A stretch of DNA of 64,000 nucleotides from Pseudomonadota bacterium (GTDB lineage Bacteria; Pseudomonadota; Gammaproteobacteria; Steroidobacterales; Steroidobacteraceae), in assembly GCA_023391335.1 (NCBI GenBank), contig JAEWBG010000057.1:1-64000 (forward strand), given 5' to 3'. Made by a program: the position numbers and the translations under genes. Below are positions 63,845-64,000 of the stretch, piece by piece. How positions within the stretch are numbered: position 1 is the stretch's first letter; each line of letters starts with the position of its first letter. The notes beneath the pieces are model-generated. The model was given only the letters and a program-made list of their open reading frames with translations. It did not search any database and had not been told where the DNA came from.

Positions 63845-64000
63845 ATGGGTGTGCCGATGCGTAAGAGCAGAGTCATTCCTCCACCTGAGGAATGCCCTCT
63901 CAAAATGTGTATGAATTTCTTGGGTGGGGCATGGACGCCGAACATTCTGTGGTATCTGCGCGCAGGTCCGCGACGATTCTCCGAGCTAAAGTCCGATCTC
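63845..64000 (+). CDS. HxlR-family transcriptional regulator (5' part, cut by the window end)
   Basis: 52 codons are visible. The sequence CPLKMCMNFLGGAWTPNILW then YLRAGPRRFSELKSDL is the typical HxlR/DUF24 winged helix with its conserved N-terminal Cys region. ATG 63845 or 63857 are both possible starts. HxlR proteins sense electrophiles or redox stress and usually control a divergent gene, here the NTF2-like/tautomerase pair. The frame is open to the window end. Confidence 0.85.
   Translation, partial: MGVPMRKSRVIPPPEECPLKMCMNFLGGAWTPNILWYLRAGPRRFSELKSDL

Overview
The window is a chromosomal stretch of a Gram-negative bacterium. It carries an outer-membrane TonB-dependent receptor, a type V autotransporter, Sec and Tat lipoproteins, a polB-type DNA polymerase II, an MdtD-like MFS pump and a two-domain polyphosphate:AMP phosphotransferase. 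The gene content and moderately high GC suggest a soil or plant-litter gammaproteobacterium of the Xanthomonadales/Steroidobacterales kind. That placement is inference; no rRNA, tRNA or other taxonomic marker is present. No complete prophage, insertion sequence or CRISPR array was seen.

Layout. 0.2-4.2 kb is an accessory patch: a broken DUF222/HNH endonuclease gene, a possible group II intron fragment, then a compact operon encoding a GrlR-like protein, a HEPN-motif protein and a DUF2971 protein. 4.4-8.4 kb holds unrelated small membrane proteins and lipoproteins plus an esterase. 9-20 kb holds metabolic singletons and a LysR-controlled redox cluster (carboxymuconolactone-decarboxylase-like protein, a PNPOx/FNR/ferredoxin fusion, and a DUF1348 protein). 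20-34 kb is housekeeping-like: pap, aguA, polB, a ketopantoate reductase family gene, an MFS pump, xth. 34-50.8 kb is a secretome island: TonB receptor, a CadC-like regulator with a TolB-type propeller, a GH6 cellulase, an Ig/propeller lipoprotein, two degenerate trypsin-fold proteins, a beta-helix protein and small secreted or anchored proteins. Five transcription units in it share a purine-rich 5' element. 50.8-55.1 kb is a four-gene operon (AAA+ ATPase, FecR-domain protein, BlaI-type repressor, M56 metallopeptidase) preceded by two BlaI-like operator sequences. 56.7-60.5 kb is a large autotransporter with seven PKD-like repeats. The right end has a TPR/winged-helix regulator with a propeller protein, a tautomerase, an NTF2-like protein and the start of an HxlR-type regulator.

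The intergenic DNA is the most unusual part. It is packed with at least seven families of short dispersed repeats, often joined into composite blocks. One family (9-bp CTCCGTGTC-like units) lies just 3' of at least seven genes in a fixed orientation. Another consists of tandem mini-hairpins whose stems change in compensatory fashion while the flanks stay constant. These repeats also create spurious ORFs and false N-terminal extensions, so most small ORFs in them were left out.
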